Shown: positions 25,408-34,441, numbered from the stretch's first letter. The stretch: 64,000 nt of DNA from [Actinomadura] parvosata subsp. kistnae (GCF_900323885.1 NZ_OOHJ01000031.1:1-64000); one strand, 5' to 3'. The notes: generated by a model not told the origin, from the letters alone. Translations and numbers: made by a program.

Positions 25408-26325
25408 ATGCTAACACTCGATCAGATCCGGGCTTTCGTGGCGGTCGCCGAGGAGCTGCACTTCGGCCGCGCGGCTGATCGGCTGCGCATGACCCAGCCC
25501 CCGCTGAGCAGGCACATCCAGAAGCTGGAGCGCGTGATCGGCGTGACCCTCCTGGAACGCGACAACCGCCGCGTCGTGCTCACCGACGCCGGGCGCGGCT
25601 TCCTGGAGGACGCCCGGCGCATGCTCTCCCTCGTCGACACCGCCGGCGACCGGGCGCGGCGCATCGCCAGCGGCGCGGCCGGCACCGTGCGCCTGGGCTT
25701 CACCGCCGTCTCGGCCATCAGCATGCTCGGGGCGCTGCTGCGGCGGCTGTCGGAGCAGCTGCCGGAGATCGACGTCATCCTGCACGAGCGGGTGACCGCC
25801 GGGCAGGTGGACGGCCTGCTGCGCGGGGAGCTCGACCTGGGCCTGGCCCGCCCGCCGTTCGACATCGACACGCTCGACTCCCGGGTGGTCTTCCGCGAGC
25901 CGCTGTGCGCCGCCGTGCCGCTCGGCCATCCGCTGGCCGAGCTGGGCCGCCCGCTCGCGCCCGACGACTTCGACGGCCTGCCGGTGATCAGCTACAACCC
26001 GGTCCAGTCGCGCTACTTCCACGAGCTGACCGTGCGCTTCCTCACCAACGCCCACCCCCGCATCGAGCAGCAGGTGCACCAGATCCTCACCGCCGTCCTG
26101 CTCGTGGCGGCCGGGCGCGGCGTGGCGCTGGCGCCGGCGAGCGCCCGCTCGCTCGGCGTGGACGGCATCGCCTTCTGTGACCTCGTACGCGGCGGCGGCG
26201 ACCCCCTGGACGGCGAGGCGGGCAACGGCGAGCCGGTCGAGCTGCACGTCATCTGGAGCCGCGACTCCACCAACCCGGCGCTGGCCCGCGTGCTGGAGCT
26301 GCTGCCGGACCTGGAAGCCGGGTGA
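25408..26325 (+). CDS. LysR family transcriptional regulator
   Basis: A 305-residue LTTR. The N-terminal winged HTH has [37 protein letters not shown] and the usual [15 protein letters not shown]. The rest is a periplasmic-binding-protein-like effector domain ([24 protein letters not shown]). It is divergent from tctC and upstream of kdgD-gudD. The shared operator at both promoters makes it the probable aldarate-responsive activator of both units. The start at 25408 is the only one that leaves the HTH intact. Confidence 0.92.
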   Translation: MLTLDQIRAFVAVAEELHFGRAADRLRMTQPPLSRHIQKLERVIGVTLLERDNRRVVLTDAGRGFLEDARRMLSLVDTAGDRARRIASGAAGTVRLGFTAVSAISMLGALLRRLSEQLPEIDVILHERVTAGQVDGLLRGELDLGLARPPFDIDTLDSRVVFREPLCAAVPLGHPLAELGRPLAPDDFDGLPVISYNPVQSRYFHELTVRFLTNAHPRIEQQVHQILTAVLLVAAGRGVALAPASARSLGVDGIAFCDLVRGGGDPLDGEAGNGEPVELHVIWSRDSTNPALARVLELLPDLEAG

Positions 26326-26335
26326 TGCCCTACGG

Positions 26336-26390
26336 GTATCGCCGGATACAGAATCGCACTTGGACAAGTATCGCCCCACCTCCTTAGCCT
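26336..26390 (+). promoter_or_regulatory. kdgD promoter with LysR-type operator
   Basis: GTATC-GCCG-GATAC (26336-26349) lies 11 bases upstream of TGGACA (26361-26366), which is 18 bases from TAGCCT (26385-26390). A further GTATC half-site follows the -35 (26368-26372). A repeat centred near -54 to -60 plus a half-site at the -35 is the usual LTTR recognition/activation layout. Confidence 0.68.
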
Positions 26391-26459
26391 GTCGGCGACA
26401 GTTCTTACCGGCGGCGCGGAGAAATCCCACGGCCGCAAGTGAAGCGAGGAGCGCCCGAC

Positions 26460-27374
26460 ATGCCCCATTACTCCCCGCAGGAGCTCGCCACCCAGCTCAA
26501 GAGCGGCCTGTTGTCGTTCCCCGTCACCCATTTCACCCAGGATCTGGAGTTCGACGAGGCGGCCTACCGCGAGCACCTGGCGTGGCTCAGCTCCTACCCG
26601 GTGGCCGGCCTGTTCGCCGCGGGCGGCACCGGCGAGGGTTTCTCGCTGACCGCCGAGGAGATCGACCGCGTGGTCCGCGCGGCGGTGAGCGAGGTGAACG
26701 GCCGCGTGCCGGTCGTGGCCCCCGCCACCGGCGGCACCGCCAACGCCGTCGCCCAGGCCAGGGCCGCCGAGGCGGCCGGCGCCGACGGCATCCTGCTCAT
26801 GCCCCCCTACCTCACCGAGGCCGGCCAGGAGGGCCTGGTCGAGCACGTCTCCGCGGTGTGCCAGGCGTCGAGCCTGGGCGTGATCGTCTACAGCCGCGCC
26901 AACGCCGTGCTCAACGACCGCTCCGTGGCCGCCCTGGCCGAGCGGAACGAGACGCTCGTCGGTTTCAAGGACGGCGTGGGCAACATCGAGAACCTCACCC
27001 GCATCTACGCCGCCGTCGGCGACCGCCTGGCCTACATCGGCGGCCTGCCCACCGCCGAGACGTTCGCGCTGCCGCTGCTGCAGCTCGGCATGAGCACCTA
27101 CTCCTCGGCCATCTTCAACTTCGTGCCGCAGTACGCGCTCGACTTCTACGCCGACGTGCGCGCCCAGGACCGCGCCGCCGTCTACCGGCGCATCCGCGAG
27201 TTCGTGGTGCCCTACCTCGACATCCGCGACCGCACCAAGGGCTACGCCGTCTCCATCATCAAGGCGGGCCTGGCCGCCGTCGGCCGCCCGGCCGGGCCGG
27301 TGCGCCCGCCGCTGTCGAACCTGAAGGACGGCGAGCTCGCCGAGCTGACCGCCCTCATCAACAAGATCAGCTAG
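26460..27374 (+). CDS. kdgD: 5-dehydro-4-deoxyglucarate dehydratase
   Basis: A 304-residue DHDPS/NAL-superfamily TIM barrel. It converts 5-dehydro-4-deoxy-D-glucarate to 2-oxoglutarate semialdehyde with loss of CO2 and water. Family marks are [17 protein letters not shown] at the start, the substrate loop [10 protein letters not shown], the active-site Tyr in [11 protein letters not shown] and the Schiff-base Lys in [12 protein letters not shown] 26460 has GAGGAG 8 bases upstream. It is followed by gudD 8 bases later, giving the two consecutive steps in one transcript. The semialdehyde dehydrogenase is not in this window. Confidence 0.93.
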   Translation: MPHYSPQELATQLKSGLLSFPVTHFTQDLEFDEAAYREHLAWLSSYPVAGLFAAGGTGEGFSLTAEEIDRVVRAAVSEVNGRVPVVAPATGGTANAVAQARAAEAAGADGILLMPPYLTEAGQEGLVEHVSAVCQASSLGVIVYSRANAVLNDRSVAALAERNETLVGFKDGVGNIENLTRIYAAVGDRLAYIGGLPTAETFALPLLQLGMSTYSSAIFNFVPQYALDFYADVRAQDRAAVYRRIREFVVPYLDIRDRTKGYAVSIIKAGLAAVGRPAGPVRPPLSNLKDGELAELTALINKIS

Positions 27375-27382
27375 GGGGTCGC

Positions 27383-28705
27383 GTGTCACCCACGATCCAG
27401 CGCGTCGAGGTCGTCCCGGTCGCCGGGTACGACAGCATGCTGCTCAACCTCAGCGGCGCGCACGGCCCCTTCTTCACCCGCAACGTCGTCATCACCACCG
27501 ACTCCGACGGGCGCACCGGGCTCGGCGAGGTGCCCGGCGGCGAGGCCATCAGGCGCACCATCGAGGAGGCCGGCGAGCTGCTGGCCGGTCAGCCCGTGGC
27601 CCGCTACCGGACGCTGCTGCGCTCGGTGTCGGAGCGGTTCGCCGCCAGGGACGCCGGCGGGCGCGGCCTGCAGACCTTCGACCTGCGCACCACCGTGCAC
27701 GCCGTCACCGGCCTGGAGTCCTCCCTGCTCGACCTGCACGGCCAGTACCTCGGCCTGCCCGTCGCGGACCTGCTCGGCGACGGGCGGCAGCGCGACCGGG
27801 TGCCGATGCTGGGCTACCTGTTCTACGTCGGCGACCCCGGCCGGACCGACCTGCCGTACCTGGTGGACGACGGCGCCGGCGACGCCTGGTCCGAGCTGCG
27901 CCGCAAGGAGGCGCTGACGCCCGAGGCCGTGGTCGCGCTGGCCGAGGCCGCGCAGGAGCGCTACGGCTTCGCCGACTTCAAGCTCAAGGGCGGCGTGCTG
28001 CCCGGCGAGGAGGAGGTGGAGGCGGTCAAGGCCCTGGCCGCCCGGTTCCCGGACGCGCGGGTCACGCTCGACCCCAACGGCGGCTGGCTGCTGGCCGACG
28101 CCGTACGGCTGTGCCGCGGCCTCGGCGGCGTGCTCGCCTACGCCGAGGACCCGTGCGGCGCCGAGGGCCGCTTCTCGGGGCGCGAGACGATGGCCGAGTT
28201 CCGCCGCGCCACCGGCCTGCCCACCGCGACCAACATGATCGCCACCGACTGGCGCGAGATGGCCCACGCCATCCGCTCAGACGCGGTCGACATCCCCCTC
28301 GCCGACCCGCACTTCTGGACCATGGCCGGGTCCGTGCGCGTCGCCCAGCTCTGCCACGACTTCGGGCTGACGTGGGGCTCGCACTCCAACAACCACTTCG
28401 ACATCTCGCTGGCCATGTTCACGCACGTCGGGGCCGCCGCGCCGGGCGAGATCACGGCCCTGGACACGCACTGGATCTGGCAGGACGGCCAGGCGCTGAC
28501 CACCAAGCCGTTCCGGATCGTGGACGGCGCGATCGACGTGCCCGACACGCCGGGGCTCGGCGTCGAGCTCGACCGCGACGCCCTCGCCGCCGCCCACGAG
28601 CTGTACCTGCGGCACGGCCTCGGCGCCCGCGACGACTCCGTGGCCATGCAGTTCCTGGTGGAGGGCTGGGTGTTCGACCCGAAGCGGCCCTGCCTGGTCC
28701 GCTAG
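27383..28705 (+). CDS. gudD: glucarate dehydratase
   Basis: A 440-residue canonical Gud[14 protein letters not shown] has the catalytic Lys pair; LDPNGGW and YAEDPCGAE hold metal ligands. [21 protein letters not shown] and [17 protein letters not shown] are the strongly conserved glucarate-dehydratase stretches, including the His base. It dehydrates D-glucarate (and L-idarate) to 5-dehydro-4-deoxyglucarate, the substrate of the preceding kdgD product. GTG 27383 follows AGGGGG closely. The length is typical of E. coli GudD. Confidence 0.94.
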   Translation: MSPTIQRVEVVPVAGYDSMLLNLSGAHGPFFTRNVVITTDSDGRTGLGEVPGGEAIRRTIEEAGELLAGQPVARYRTLLRSVSERFAARDAGGRGLQTFDLRTTVHAVTGLESSLLDLHGQYLGLPVADLLGDGRQRDRVPMLGYLFYVGDPGRTDLPYLVDDGAGDAWSELRRKEALTPEAVVALAEAAQERYGFADFKLKGGVLPGEEEVEAVKALAARFPDARVTLDPNGGWLLADAVRLCRGLGGVLAYAEDPCGAEGRFSGRETMAEFRRATGLPTATNMIATDWREMAHAIRSDAVDIPLADPHFWTMAGSVRVAQLCHDFGLTWGSHSNNHFDISLAMFTHVGAAAPGEITALDTHWIWQDGQALTTKPFRIVDGAIDVPDTPGLGVELDRDALAAAHELYLRHGLGARDDSVAMQFLVEGWVFDPKRPCLVR

Positions 28706-28731
28706 GAGCCCGCCAGGAGCCCGCCCGCCCG

Positions 28732-29583
28732 TCAGAAGAGGGTCAGCGGCTCGTCCGGCGTCGGATCCGGAAGCGGGTCCAGCTCCGGGACGCCGGCGCG
28801 CACCTCGTCGTGGAAGCGGCGGGCCAGCCGCAGCGCGTCGGCGTTGTCCGGGGTGTGCACGAACACGGTCGGCTCGCGCCCCTCGCGCAGCCACCGCGTG
28901 ACCTGCTCCACCCACGGCCGCCAGCCTTCCACCGTGCGCTCCTCGGCGTCCCTGCCGAGGTAGCGCACGATCGGGCGGGCCGTCAGCGCCCGCGTACGGC
29001 GCGGCACCCGCGGCTTCTTCGTCCACGCGTCGCGCTCGGCGTCGCTCGTGGGCGGGCCGGCGAACATCACCGTCGTGTCGAACGGCACCCACTCCACCCC
29101 GGCCGGCTCCAGCACGCGCTCCAGGAGCCGCTCGGCGCGCTCGTCCTCGAAGAAGGCGCGGTGCCGCACCTCCACGGCGTACCGGTGCCCCTGCGGCAGC
29201 CCGCGCAGGAACGCCGCGAGCGTGCCGACGTCGGCGGGGGAGAACGAGCCGGGCAGCTGGATCCAGAACGCGTGCACCCGTGGCCCCAGCGGCTCCATCG
29301 CGTCCAGGAACGCCGCCAGCTCCGCCTGCGCGCCCACCAGGCGGTGCTCGTGGGTGACCGGCTTGGGCAGCTTGATCACGAACCGGAAGTCCTCGGACGT
29401 CTGCGCCGCCCACGACTCCACCGTGGCCCTGGACGGGGTGGCGTAGAACGTCGTGTTGCCCTCCACCGCGTCGCACCACGAGGCGTAGGCCCGCAGGCGG
29501 TCACCGGGGGAGAGGTGGGCGGGGAGGAAGCGTCCTTGCCAGCGCGCGTGTGCCCACATCGCGCATCCCACGTGAAGCCGCAT
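28732..29583 (-). CDS. DUF72 domain protein
   Basis: A 283-residue DUF72 TIM-barrel-like protein: LHVGCAMWAHARWQG, VEGNTTFYATPS, FRFVIKLPKPVTHEHRL, and the Tyr/Glu-rich RYAVEVRHRAFF. Biochemical role unknown for the family. TAACGT lies 7 bases upstream of ATG 29583, supporting a leaderless start there rather than the GTG two codons earlier. It is convergent with gudD and divergent from nadK. A second DUF72 gene is at 43208; the two are only distantly alike. Confidence 0.85.
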   Translation of the reverse strand: MRLHVGCAMWAHARWQGRFLPAHLSPGDRLRAYASWCDAVEGNTTFYATPSRATVESWAAQTSEDFRFVIKLPKPVTHEHRLVGAQAELAAFLDAMEPLGPRVHAFWIQLPGSFSPADVGTLAAFLRGLPQGHRYAVEVRHRAFFEDERAERLLERVLEPAGVEWVPFDTTVMFAGPPTSDAERDAWTKKPRVPRRTRALTARPIVRYLGRDAEERTVEGWRPWVEQVTRWLREGREPTVFVHTPDNADALRLARRFHDEVRAGVPELDPLPDPTPDEPLTLF

Positions 29584-29651
29584 GGGCACGACGTTATCGC
29601 CACCCGCGACCCGTCACATCCCCACACAGGAGGTGGCCGTAATGTGGGCAC

Positions 29652-30509
29652 ATGGGCATGGTCGGGACGGTCGGGCTGGTTCTGCATCCTCAGCGCGACT
29701 CGAAGAAGGCGATAGACACGATCCTGCGGTGGGCCGCCGACAAGGGCGCCACCGTGCTCGGCCTGCCCGAGGAGGTGGGCCGCATCGACTGCACCGCCGT
29801 CCCCGTGGACGCCACCTCGCTCGTCGAGCGGGCCGACCTGCTGGTCGGGCTGGGCGGCGACGGCACGATGCTGCGCACCATGCGGCTGCTGGCCGGCCGG
29901 CCGACGCCCATCCTGGGCGTGAACCTGGGGCGGCTCGGGTTCCTCGCCGAGATCGACGTGGACGAGCTGCCCGGCACGCTGTCGGCGATCGACGAGCACG
30001 CGTACACGATCGAGCCGCGCATGGCGATCCGCAGCACGGTGGCCGGGGCCGAGGTGACGGCGTTCAACGACATCGCGCTCGTCCGCATCCCCGGCGAGGG
30101 GCTGGCCGGCGTGTCCGTCACCCCGTCCGGCAGCCCGTTCGTGCGTTACTCCGCCGACGCCGTCATCGTGGCCACCTCCACCGGGTCCACCGCCTACAGC
30201 TTCTCCGCCGGCGGGCCCATCGTGTCGCCGCGCGTGGAGGCGGTGCTCGTCGTGGCCGCCGCCGCGCACTCGTCGTTCAACCGGGCGCTGGTGCTGCCCG
30301 CCGACGAGGAGGTGACGCTGCAGGTGCTGCCGACCAGCGGGCGGCTGGCCGTGGAGGTCGACGGGGCCGTGGTGGGGCACCTGTGCCCCGGCGACAGCAT
30401 CACGGTCTCGGCCTGGCCAGGGGCCGCCAAGGTGGTGCGGCTGGGCACCACGTTCTACGAACGGGCGCGGCGCAAGCTCCGCGTGGACGGCAGCGCCGAG
30501 GTCGACTGA
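29652..30509 (+). CDS. nadK: NAD kinase
   Basis: A 285-residue ATP-NAD kinase that makes NADP from NAD in the cytosol. The diagnostic GGDGT motif is in LVGLGGDGTMLRTMRLLAG. NLGRLGFLAEID, the catalytic-domain FNDIAL and STGSTAYSFSAGGPIV follow. Starts at 29652 and 29658 are both possible. The best ribosome site, AGGAGGT at 29628, is 17 bases away and better placed for an out-of-frame ATG at 29642. It ends just before a 16-bp minisatellite. Confidence 0.9.
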   Translation: MGMVGTVGLVLHPQRDSKKAIDTILRWAADKGATVLGLPEEVGRIDCTAVPVDATSLVERADLLVGLGGDGTMLRTMRLLAGRPTPILGVNLGRLGFLAEIDVDELPGTLSAIDEHAYTIEPRMAIRSTVAGAEVTAFNDIALVRIPGEGLAGVSVTPSGSPFVRYSADAVIVATSTGSTAYSFSAGGPIVSPRVEAVLVVAAAAHSSFNRALVLPADEEVTLQVLPTSGRLAVEVDGAVVGHLCPGDSITVSAWPGAAKVVRLGTTFYERARRKLRVDGSAEVD

Positions 30510-30544
30510 CGCCATCCATGACGCGGGCCGGGCGCCCGCTCGCC

Positions 30545-30752
30545 GGCTCGAACCTCGGCCGGCTCGAACCTCGGCCGGCTCGAACCTCGGCCGGCTCGAA
30601 CCTCGGCCGGCTCGAACCTCGGCCGGCTCGAACCTCGGCCGGCTCGAACCTCGGCCGGCTCGAACCTCGGCCGGCTCGAACCTCGGCCCGCTCGAAGCTC
30701 GGCCCGCTCGGAGTTCGGCCCGCTCGGAGTTCGGCCCGCTGGAAGCTCGGCT
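30545..30752. repeat. 16-bp minisatellite, 13 units
   Basis: GGCTCGAACCTCGGCC occurs nine times without a mismatch (30545-30688). Four diverged units follow, beginning CGCTCGAAGCTCGGCC, the last ending at the stop codon of the convergent nucleotidyltransferase gene. The array fills the space between nadK and that gene. Perfect units at one side and decayed units at the other indicate recent expansion. Confidence 0.95.
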
Positions 30753-31219
30753 CAGCCCTTGCCGGCCGCGTTGACGATGCGGGTCGTCGAGCGGTCGGGG
30801 ATGGCGGCCATCTCCCAGCAGTCGGCCCCCAGGATCGCCGCCGCCGCGGCGCGCGCCCCCGCGTGCGGGTCGCCCGCCGTGTGGGCCAGCGCCGCGGGCC
30901 GCATCGGGGCCAGCAGGTCGATGTAGTCGTCAGGGCCGTGCGCCTCGGGCGGCCCCGTCACGATGAAGACGCCGGCGACGAAGCGGAGCGCGGCCAGCAC
31001 CTCGGCGCGCTCCGCCGACGGGTTGAACGGGCGGCTCGGCCCCTTCCACGCGCGCACGCGCGGATCGTCCTCGACGCCCACCACCAGCGGCAGCCCGCGT
31101 GCCGCCACCGCGCCGAGATAGCGCACGTGACCCACGTGAAGTATGTCGAAGACACCGGTCACGACCGCCGCCCCCGGCCGCTCGTACGGCAGCGTCCAGA
31201 CGGCCTCCAGGCTGCTCAC
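30752..31219 (-). CDS. adenylyltransferase/cytidylyltransferase family protein
   Basis: A 155-residue nucleotidyltransferase of the HxGH class. VVTGVFDILHVGHVRYLGA holds the HxGH nucleotide-binding signature, and the C-terminal STTRIV is the matching KMSKS-like/ISSTxxR end. VGVEDDPRVRAWKG and PFNPSAERAEVLAAL recall heptose-phosphate or glycerol-phosphate nucleotidyltransferases. The sugar or alcohol phosphate substrate is unknown. GTG 31219 has AGGAGG 4-5 bases upstream. Its stop abuts the last minisatellite unit. Confidence 0.82.
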   Translation of the reverse strand: MSSLEAVWTLPYERPGAAVVTGVFDILHVGHVRYLGAVAARGLPLVVGVEDDPRVRAWKGPSRPFNPSAERAEVLAALRFVAGVFIVTGPPEAHGPDDYIDLLAPMRPAALAHTAGDPHAGARAAAAAILGADCWEMAAIPDRSTTRIVNAAGKG

Positions 31220-31390
31220 ACGACCTCCTGCTCCCCCACGGGCCTAGACGACTCGTCGATCGCAGCGTACTCGGTCGGTGAACCGGGGCGTGCAGGCGAC
31301 CTCGGGAAAGGTCATTCCTACCTTTTCGCAATCATCTCCGGACCACCTCTGGGGCGTCTCATGACGTCACCGGATTCGGGGGAGGTCACC

Positions 31391-31858
31391 GTGGCAGCGC
31401 CGCACTCGCACGACACGGACTCGCGCGACACGGACGGGGACGATCGCGGCGGCGCGGGTGATCTCGTGGTCCGGCTGCCGGGGATGCCGTCCCAGGTGGC
31501 CAGGGCCAGAGAGCTGGTCACGGCGGCGCTCGGCCGCGACCATCCGCTCTACGACGACGTGGCGCTGCTCACCAGCGAGCTGGCCACGAACGCGATCCTG
31601 CACACCAAGTCCGGCGCCGGCGGCTCGTTCACGGTGCGCGTGGCGGCGTCGGCGACCGCGGTGCGGGTGCTGGTGGCGGACGGCGGGTCGGAGGAGCCGC
31701 CGTGCGTGTGCCGTACCGGCACGCAGGCCACGAGCGGGCGCGGCCTGCCGCTGATCGAGGCGCTCAGCCACCGCTGGGGGTTCACCAGGGAGGCGGGGGC
31801 GACGACGGTCTGGTTCGAGCTGCTGCGGGAGCGGGTGGACGCCCGCCTGGCGGGCTGA
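31391..31858 (+). CDS. HATPase-domain protein (anti-sigma-factor kinase-like)
   Basis: A 155-residue RsbW/SpoIIAB-like ATPase. The N-box is LLTSELATNAILHT; G-box elements are VLVADGGSEEPP and TSGRGLPLIEAL. It lacks any sensor or HisKA part, so it may phosphorylate an anti-sigma antagonist or act as one of the many orphan actinobacterial ATP-binding regulators. GTG 31391 is favoured because GGGGGAGG lies 5 bases upstream; an in-frame ATG at 31361 has none. No cognate sigma factor is adjacent. Confidence 0.85.
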   Translation: MAAPHSHDTDSRDTDGDDRGGAGDLVVRLPGMPSQVARARELVTAALGRDHPLYDDVALLTSELATNAILHTKSGAGGSFTVRVAASATAVRVLVADGGSEEPPCVCRTGTQATSGRGLPLIEALSHRWGFTREAGATTVWFELLRERVDARLAG

Positions 31859-31862
31859 CGAG

Positions 31863-31920
31863 CCGCCCCCGTCTGATCCGCCCCCGTCTGATCCGCCCCC
31901 GTCTGATCCGCCGTCTTGAT
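31863..31920. repeat. 15-bp tandem repeat before the P450 gene
   Basis: CCGCCCCCGTCTGAT occurs three times exactly and once in shortened form, directly after the HATPase stop. No gene overlaps it. It contains no obvious promoter element. Confidence 0.85.
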
Positions 31921-31982
31921 CCGCCGCCGAGCGAGCGGGATCATGGTCGAAACGGGCGAGCACGGACGGGAGACGCGGCGGC

Positions 31983-33173
31983 GTGACTCAGGACGGCGGT
32001 GACGCTCGCAAGATCGAGCGGCCCGGCACCCAGCGGCCGGCCTGCCCCATCCACCGGGCCGGCGACGGCACCTGGCAGGTGAGCGGCCACACGGCGGCCC
32101 GCGCCGTGCTGCGCAGCGAGGCCACCGTGCAGGCGGGGCTGGGCATCGAGACGGTGGAGAAGCTGCCGGCCAGGCTCCGGCGGCCGGTCCTGTACCGCGA
32201 CGGGCCCGAGCACCGGGAGGACCGGCGGCAGACGGCCCGCTTCTTCACGCCCCGCCGCGTGGACGAGCGCTACCGCGGGCTGATGGCGGACGTCGCCGAC
32301 CGGCAGCTCGGCAAGCTGCGGGCGGCGGGCCGGGCGCCGCTGTCGGAGCTGAGCTTCGGGATGGCGATCGAGGTGGCCTCCGCGATCATCGGGCTGACCT
32401 CCAGCAGGCCGGGCATCCGCGAGCGGCTGGAGCGCTTCTTCCCCGAGAAGTACGGCAGGCCGGGGCTGACCAGCCTGCACGGCCTCTACTGGCTGTTCCG
32501 GCAGAACGCCAACTGGCTGCGCTTCTACCTGGCCGACGTGCGCCCCGCGATCCGCGACCACCGCCGCGAGCCGCGCGACGACCTCATCACCCACCTGCTG
32601 GACGACGGGTGCTCGGCGGCGGAGATCCTCGGCGAGTGCCTGACGTTCGCGGCGGCGGGGATGGTCACCACGCGCGAGTTCATCTGCGTGGCGGCCTGGC
32701 ACCTGTTCACCGACGACGCGCTGATGGCCCGCTACCGGGCCGCCGACGAGCCCGAGCGGCTGGCCGTCCTGCACGAGATCGTGCGGCTGGAGCCGGTCGT
32801 GGCGCGGCTGCGGCGGCGCACCACGGCCCCGATCGAGCTGCCCGGCGACGGCGGCCCGGTCACGGTGCCGGCGGGCGCGGTGGTGGAGGTGCTGGTCGAC
32901 GCGGCCAACACCGACCCCGCCGCCGTGGGCGACGAGCCGCTGGCGGTGCGGCCGGGCCGGGCGGTCAGCGACGGCACGGGGGCGGCGGCGCTGGCGTTCG
33001 GCGACGGCCCGCACAAGTGCCCCGGGTCCGCGATCGCGATCCTCGAGACCGACGTCTTCCTGACCCGGCTCCTCGCCATGGAGGGGGTCAGGATGGCGGC
33101 GGCGCCCAGGGTGACGTTCAACAACGACATCGGCGGCTACGAGATCAGGGGGTTAGTCGTCAGCCTCTCGTAG
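31983..33173 (+). CDS. cytochrome P450-like protein
   Basis: A 396-residue P450. I-helix AAAGMVTT, K-helix HEIVRLEP (ExxR) and the heme loop LAFGDGPHKCPGSAIA (Cys near residue 345) are all present, though the N-terminal region is divergent. GTG 31983 has GGGAG about 10 bases upstream. It stands alone without a ferredoxin gene, so it depends on redox partners elsewhere. Its end overlaps the sigma-factor gene tail to tail by 21 bases. Substrate unknown. Confidence 0.88.
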   Translation: MTQDGGDARKIERPGTQRPACPIHRAGDGTWQVSGHTAARAVLRSEATVQAGLGIETVEKLPARLRRPVLYRDGPEHREDRRQTARFFTPRRVDERYRGLMADVADRQLGKLRAAGRAPLSELSFGMAIEVASAIIGLTSSRPGIRERLERFFPEKYGRPGLTSLHGLYWLFRQNANWLRFYLADVRPAIRDHRREPRDDLITHLLDDGCSAAEILGECLTFAAAGMVTTREFICVAAWHLFTDDALMARYRAADEPERLAVLHEIVRLEPVVARLRRRTTAPIELPGDGGPVTVPAGAVVEVLVDAANTDPAAVGDEPLAVRPGRAVSDGTGAAALAFGDGPHKCPGSAIAILETDVFLTRLLAMEGVRMAAAPRVTFNNDIGGYEIRGLVVSLS

Positions 33174-34421
33174 GCATGTCTCGCACTCCTCCAGTCGGCG
33201 GCGCAGGTGGGCACGTTCCGGCTCCGTGCCCGCCCAGTCGATGGCCTGGCGGTAGGCGTCGGCGGCGGCGCGGTGCCGGCCCAGCCGGTGCAGCAGGTCG
33301 GCGCGCGCCGTCGCGTACGGCTGGTAGCCGTGCAGCCGCGGCTCCCGCGCCAGCTCGTCCAGCAGCGCCAGCCCGGCCTCCGGGCCGTCGCGCATCGCCA
33401 CCGCCACGGCCCGGTTGAGCGCGACCACGGGGGAGGGGGCGAGCGCGAGCAGCACGTCGTACAGGGCCACGATCTGCGGCCAGTCGGTGGTGGCGACGTC
33501 GGCGGCCTCGTCGTGCAGGGCGGCGATGGCGGCCTGCACGCCGTACAGGCCGGGCGGGCCGCCCTTGAGCGCGGCGACCACGAGGGCCTGCCCCTCCTCG
33601 ATCATCGCGCGGTCCCACCGGCCGCGGTCCTGGTCGGCGAGCAGGACCAGCTCGCCGTCCGCGCCGATCCTGGCCGCGTGGCGGGCGTGGACGAGCAGCA
33701 TCAGGCCGAGCAGCCCGGCCACCTCCCGCTCGCGGGGCAGGAGGCGGCGCAGGATGCGGGCCAGCCGGATGGCCTCCTCCGCCAGGTCGAGCCGTTGCAG
33801 GTCGGGGCCGGTGCTGGCGGCGTACCCCTCGGTGAAGATCGAGTAGATCACCTGGAGCACGCCGGGCAGCCGGCCGGGCAGCTCGTCCGCGCCCGGGACG
33901 CGGAACGGGATGCGGGCCTCGCGGATCTTCTTCTTGGCCCGCACGATGCGCTTGGCCATCGTGGCGGGCGGCAGGAGGAAGGCGCGCGCGACCTCCTGCG
34001 TGGTGAGCCCGGCCAGGCAGCGCAGCGTCAGCGCCACCCGGTCCTCGGCGGGCAGGGCGGGGTGGGCGCAGGTGAAGAAGAGCTGCAGCCGCTCGTCGGG
34101 CAGCTCCCCTTCGCCATGGTCGGCGGGACCGGCGGGGCCGGCCCGCTCGGCCTCCACCTGGAGGATGGCCAGGCGCGCCGCGTACGCGCGGTCGCGGCGC
34201 AGCCGGTCGACGGCCTTGCGGCGGGCGGTGGTCATCAGCCAGCCGCCCGGGTTCGGGGGCACGCCATCGCTGGGCCAGTGCACCAGCGCCGCCTCGATGG
34301 CCTCGGAGGCGACCTCCTCGGCCAGGTCGAGGTCGCCGAAGCGGCTCACCAGGGCGGCGAGCAGCCGCCCCCGCTCCTCGCGGAACACCGCCTCGATGGA
34401 GGGCCCCACACCGGCCATCAT
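33153..34421 (-). CDS. ECF42-type RNA polymerase sigma factor with C-terminal TPR-like domain
   Basis: A 422-residue extended ECF sigma factor. Region 2 is at residues 5-75 (REERGRLLAALVSRFGDLDL, GGWLMTTARRKAVDRLRRD). Region 4 is near 125-180 (VALTLRCLAGLTTQEVARAF, MAKRIVRAKKKIR). A long C-terminal helical domain (about 190-422) is typical of this group, which needs no anti-sigma factor. The YCII/DGPF gene just upstream on the same strand is its usual partner and target. ATG 34421, ATG 34418 and GTG 34424 are all possible starts behind AAGGAGAGGGG. Confidence 0.9.
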   Translation of the reverse strand: MMAGVGPSIEAVFREERGRLLAALVSRFGDLDLAEEVASEAIEAALVHWPSDGVPPNPGGWLMTTARRKAVDRLRRDRAYAARLAILQVEAERAGPAGPADHGEGELPDERLQLFFTCAHPALPAEDRVALTLRCLAGLTTQEVARAFLLPPATMAKRIVRAKKKIREARIPFRVPGADELPGRLPGVLQVIYSIFTEGYAASTGPDLQRLDLAEEAIRLARILRRLLPREREVAGLLGLMLLVHARHAARIGADGELVLLADQDRGRWDRAMIEEGQALVVAALKGGPPGLYGVQAAIAALHDEAADVATTDWPQIVALYDVLLALAPSPVVALNRAVAVAMRDGPEAGLALLDELAREPRLHGYQPYATARADLLHRLGRHRAAADAYRQAIDWAGTEPERAHLRRRLEECETCLREADD

Positions 34422-34441
34422 CACCCCGTCCCCTCTCCTTC

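Noticed and set aside
31307-31325. AAAGGT-N7-ACCTTT inverted repeat upstream of the HATPase gene
   Set aside because: Six-base arms with no link to a known promoter class or to the gene start; too weak to call an operator.
29582-31858. 758-codon plus-strand frame across nadK, the minisatellite and the HATPase gene
   Set aside because: Out of frame with nadK and reading through repeats; only its last part is a real protein. Its start does have a good ribosome site, noted separately.
31391-33173. Conservon (kinase-roadblock-DUF742-GTPase-P450)
   Set aside because: Only an ATPase-domain protein and a P450 are present; the three middle components are missing.
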